Source: Tous-C4FEB sp044356555 (GTDB taxonomy: Bacteria; Verrucomicrobiota; Verrucomicrobiia; Opitutales; Opitutaceae). Taken from it: 64,000 bases of DNA. The stretch covers positions 102,178 through 166,177 of the forward strand of contig JBIKWB010000010.1 of assembly GCA_044356555.1 (NCBI GenBank), in the 5' to 3' direction. Shown piece by piece: positions 61,924 through 64,000 of the stretch. Within the stretch, counting starts at the first letter, position 1, and every line of letters begins with the position of its first letter. A program made the translations under genes and the position numbers. The notes beneath the pieces are model-generated. The model was given only the letters and a program-made list of their open reading frames with translations. It was not told where the DNA came from and did no database searches.

Positions 61924-62099
61924 AACTGCTTCACCCGACCGGCGCGTAGATCGCCAAGGGCCTCGTTCGCTAAAGAATCCAGTAAGCCGGCCGCCGCATC
62001 GCGCGAGATATCGCGATCAAAAAGCCAGGCGCGAATCTCGGCAACCTGCTCATCGCTCAGTTGTTCAATTGCGTTTTCGATTTCTTGGACAGTGCTCAC
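61920..62099 (-). CDS. Antitoxin partner of the RelE/ParE toxin
   Basis: A 59-residue protein starting at GTG (62097-62099): MSTVQEIENAIEQLSDEQVA, then AEIRAWLFDRDI and LDSLANEALGDLRAGRVKQL. The acidic N-terminal helix pair and the short length fit the small antitoxins that accompany this toxin type. Translational coupling by the 4-base overlap supports the pair. Confidence 0.8.
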   Translation of the reverse strand: MSTVQEIENAIEQLSDEQVAEIRAWLFDRDISRDAAAGLLDSLANEALGDLRAGRVKQL

Positions 62100-62155
62100 T
62101 TCGGGAATCTAAAAAGCTCACGAATCGATGCAAGCGGGCTTTCGTGATCACCCGA

Positions 62156-62419
62156 TCATGGCGATGGCGGGAGGTGGCGGGGGCGGTAGTCGGGATCATT
62201 GCCGAGCAGAGTCCACTCGTCGTCATCGATGGGGCAGCGGAGTTCGAGGTGGATCGGCTCGGGCAGGCGCCACTTGGCTGTGTTTCTCGGTGGAAACGTC
62301 GGCAAGGTGCGTTCGAGGCTGCGGCGGATCACTTCGGCGAAACTCATCTCGTAGTCGACGGCGACGCGCTTGGCCTCGCGGTAAAGGTGTTCGGGGAGTT
62401 GGATCTGAATCCGTTTCAT
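62156..62419 (-). CDS. Ribbon-helix-helix protein (orphan antitoxin-like)
   Basis: An 87-residue protein. The N-terminal MKRIQIQLPEHLYREAKRVA and MSFAEVIRRSLERTL form a typical CopG-type ribbon-helix-helix. The C-terminal tail (DDDEWTLLGNDPDYRP) may bind a toxin. No toxin gene is adjacent; the next gene on the strand is the unrelated antitoxin of the RelE pair 57 bases on. It may be an orphan antitoxin or a regulator. Confidence 0.8.
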   Translation of the reverse strand: MKRIQIQLPEHLYREAKRVAVDYEMSFAEVIRRSLERTLPTFPPRNTAKWRLPEPIHLELRCPIDDDEWTLLGNDPDYRPRHLPPSP

Positions 62420-62530
62420 GATTGCGGGATCCAGGTTCAGGGAAGGCGGTCAAGGCGGGGAACGGCAGCAGGCCTTTGGGCGCGAATACAGGAGGGACGG
62501 TCGGGGGCTCTCCGTGCGGGCGGGGAAGTG

Positions 62531-62569
62531 ATGGATCGCCGCGTCGCGCTGCGCGCGCCTCGCAATGAC
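62531..62569. repeat. Half copy of the MITE-like element
   Basis: The sequence matches the right end of the element at 33896-34073 (TGGAT, GCCGCGTCGCGCT, CCTCG, AATGAC) with four differences over about 38 bases. The left end is absent. Confidence 0.6.
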
Positions 62570-62576
62570 GAGGGGA

Positions 62577-64000
62577 TCAGCTCAGGATTTCGCGGACGAC
62601 GCGGGCGGGTTCGACGCCGGTGAGGCGTTGATCGAGGCCTTGGGACTTAAACGTGAACTTCGCGTGGTCGAGGCCGAGGGTGTGCAAGATCGTCGCGTTC
62701 AGGTCGAAGAGGCTCACGGGGTCGCGGACGATGTTGTAGGAAAAGTCGTCGGTCTCGCCGTAGACGACGCCGGGCTTCACGCCGCCGCCGGCGAGCCACA
62801 CGCTGAAGCAGCGCGGGTGGTGGTCCCGACCGTAGTTGGTCTGCGTGAGCGTGCCTTGCGAATACACGGTGCGGCCGAATTCGCCGGCCCAGACGACGAG
62901 TGTGTCTTTGAGCAGGCCGCGTTGTTTGAGGTCGGTGACGAGCGCGTAGCCAGCTTGGTCCACGTCTTGGCATTGGAGACGGTGGTCGCCGGGGAGGTTG
63001 CCGTGTTGGTCCCAGCCGCGGTGGAGGATTTGCACGACGCGAACGTCGCGCTCGACGAGGCGGCGGGCGAGCAGGCAACTGGCGGCGAACGTACCGGGGG
63101 TTTTTACGTCGGGGCCGTAGAGGTCGAGCGTGGCGGGGCTTTCGTCGGCGAAGTTCGTGAGGTCGGGCACGCTAGTCTGCATGCGGAAGGCCATCTCGTA
63201 TTGGGCGATGCGGTTGAGCGTTTCGGGGTCGCCGTGGCGGGCGTGGGCGTGGGCGTTGAAGCGGGCGAGCGAATCGAGCATCGCGCGGCGGGCGGAGGCG
63301 TCGACGCCGGCGGGGTTGTCGAGGAAGAGCACGGGGTCGCCTTGCGAGCGGAGGGCGACGCCGTTGTGGCCGCCGGGAAGAAAGCCTGCGCTCCACATCC
63401 GCGTGAAGAGGGCCTGCGCGGAGGTTTTGGAGGACCACTTTGGCGTGAGGACGACGAAGGCGGGGAGATCGTTGTTCTCGCTGCCGAGGCCGTAGGAGAG
63501 CCAGGAGCCGAGGCTGGCTTTGCCGGGGAGCTCGCTGCCGGTCATGAGGAACGTGCAGGCGGGGTCGTGGTTGATGGCGTTGGTGTGGACGGTGCGGACG
63601 ATGGCGAGGTCATCGACGAGCTTGGCGGTCCACGGGAGGAGTTCGCTGACCCAAGCGCCGTTTTGGCCGTGTTGGGCGAATTTGAAGAGGGAAGGCGCGA
63701 CGGGAAACTTTGCCTGGCCGCTGGTCATCGTGGTGATGCGTTGGCCGGCGCGGATGGAGTCGGGGAGCTCGACGTTGAACTGGGAGGCGAGCCCGGGTTT
63801 GTAGTCGAAGGTATCGAGCTGCGAAGGCCCGCCGTTCATGTGCAGGTAAATGATGCGCTTGGCGGTGGGCGCGAAATGCGGCAGGCCGGCGAGCGGCGGG
63901 TGGATGCGGGGTGTGGACGGTGCGGCGGGTGCGGCGGCGGCGCGGAGGCGCGGGGCGAGCAGGTTCAGGGCGACGCCGCCCATCGCGAGACCGGAGCCGG
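62577..64000 (-). CDS. DUF1501-domain protein (partial at the right edge)
   Basis: The frame runs from the window edge to a TAA/TGA-type stop at 62577, at least 474 residues, so the N-terminus lies beyond the window. The segment at the edge (GSGLAMGGVALNLL) looks like the hydrophobic part of an export signal, with the twin-arginine region not visible. The sulfatase-like DUF1501 fold is seen in YLHMNGGPSQLDTFDYKP, LHRGWDQHGNLPGDH, VVWAGEFGRT and GRDHHPRCFSVWLAGGG. Such proteins usually pair with DUF1800 or DUF1553 cytochrome proteins in this phylum. Confidence 0.88.
   Translation of the reverse strand, partial: GSGLAMGGVALNLLAPRLRAAAAPAAPSTPRIHPPLAGLPHFAPTAKRIIYLHMNGGPSQLDTFDYKPGLASQFNVELPDSIRAGQRITTMTSGQAKFPVAPSLFKFAQHGQNGAWVSELLPWTAKLVDDLAIVRTVHTNAINHDPACTFLMTGSELPGKASLGSWLSYGLGSENNDLPAFVVLTPKWSSKTSAQALFTRMWSAGFLPGGHNGVALRSQGDPVLFLDNPAGVDASARRAMLDSLARFNAHAHARHGDPETLNRIAQYEMAFRMQTSVPDLTNFADESPATLDLYGPDVKTPGTFAASCLLARRLVERDVRVVQILHRGWDQHGNLPGDHRLQCQDVDQAGYALVTDLKQRGLLKDTLVVWAGEFGRTVYSQGTLTQTNYGRDHHPRCFSVWLAGGGVKPGVVYGETDDFSYNIVRDPVSLFDLNATILHTLGLDHAKFTFKSQGLDQRLTGVEPARVVREILS

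Overview
The window looks like a chromosomal segment from a high-GC Verrucomicrobiota bacterium, most likely of the Opitutaceae. The evidence is the TonB-dependent receptors with an LSPFTV/LSEFQV-type start to the mature protein, the giant secreted dehydrogenase/HEAT/cytochrome c proteins of the Planctomycetes-Verrucomicrobia type, and the DUF1080, DUF1501, ThuA and sulfatase families. This assignment is inferred from gene content, not from a marker-gene comparison.

Left part (1-12266). An MFS transporter cut by the window edge and an OxyR-like LysR regulator share the minus strand. The regulator is divergent from a 60-residue membrane peptide, with an OxyR-box-like operator between them. Then come two PilT-type ATPases separated by a small membrane protein, an Rrf2 regulator, a DEAD-box helicase carrying a DEVD box, and an arsenate-resistance operon (arsR, GAPDH, arsJ). 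A HAD phosphatase and hisC follow.

Catabolic cluster 1 (12912-24017). A LacI-type regulator precedes a DHDPS-like aldolase, a TonB receptor, an amidohydrolase, a Rieske ferredoxin, a sodium/solute symporter, a YidR-like propeller protein, a sialidase-like BNR protein and an L-rhamnose mutarotase. The cluster ends in a broken FGGY sugar kinase.

Housekeeping stretch (24305-30087). This holds a Sua5/TsaC enzyme, ribosomal protein S18, tRNA-Arg(CCT), an M14 peptidase and exonuclease VII large subunit. A TonB receptor with a strong 5'-leader inverted repeat, a secreted MsrB, and a GIY-YIG gene between two MITE-like repeats follow.

Sugar-oxidation region (34107-61068). Two Gfo/Idh oxidoreductases and two TIM-barrel sugar isomerases sit next to two related modules. 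Each module begins at an AraC paralogue transcribed away from it. Module A holds a TIM-barrel protein of the PEP-hydrolase family, a cupin, a ThuA-dehydrogenase-cytochrome c-ThuA fusion, a Tm-1-like protein, a YhcG-like nuclease and a DUF1080 protein. Module B holds a TonB receptor, a sulfatase, a Dabb protein, a PEP-hydrolase-family copy broken by a nonsense codon, and a DUF1080-dehydrogenase-HEAT-LamG-cytochrome c fusion. DUF1080, ThuA, Gfo/Idh and TIM isomerase families all recur in 3-keto-glycoside metabolism, so I infer an extracytoplasmic route in which sugar oxidation and cleavage are joined to a cytochrome c. This is the best candidate for an undescribed system here.

Right end (61195-64000). 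A small secreted protein, a RelE/ParE toxin with its antitoxin, an orphan ribbon-helix-helix protein and a DUF1501 protein cut by the window edge. Several families of dispersed palindromic repeats occur between genes throughout.
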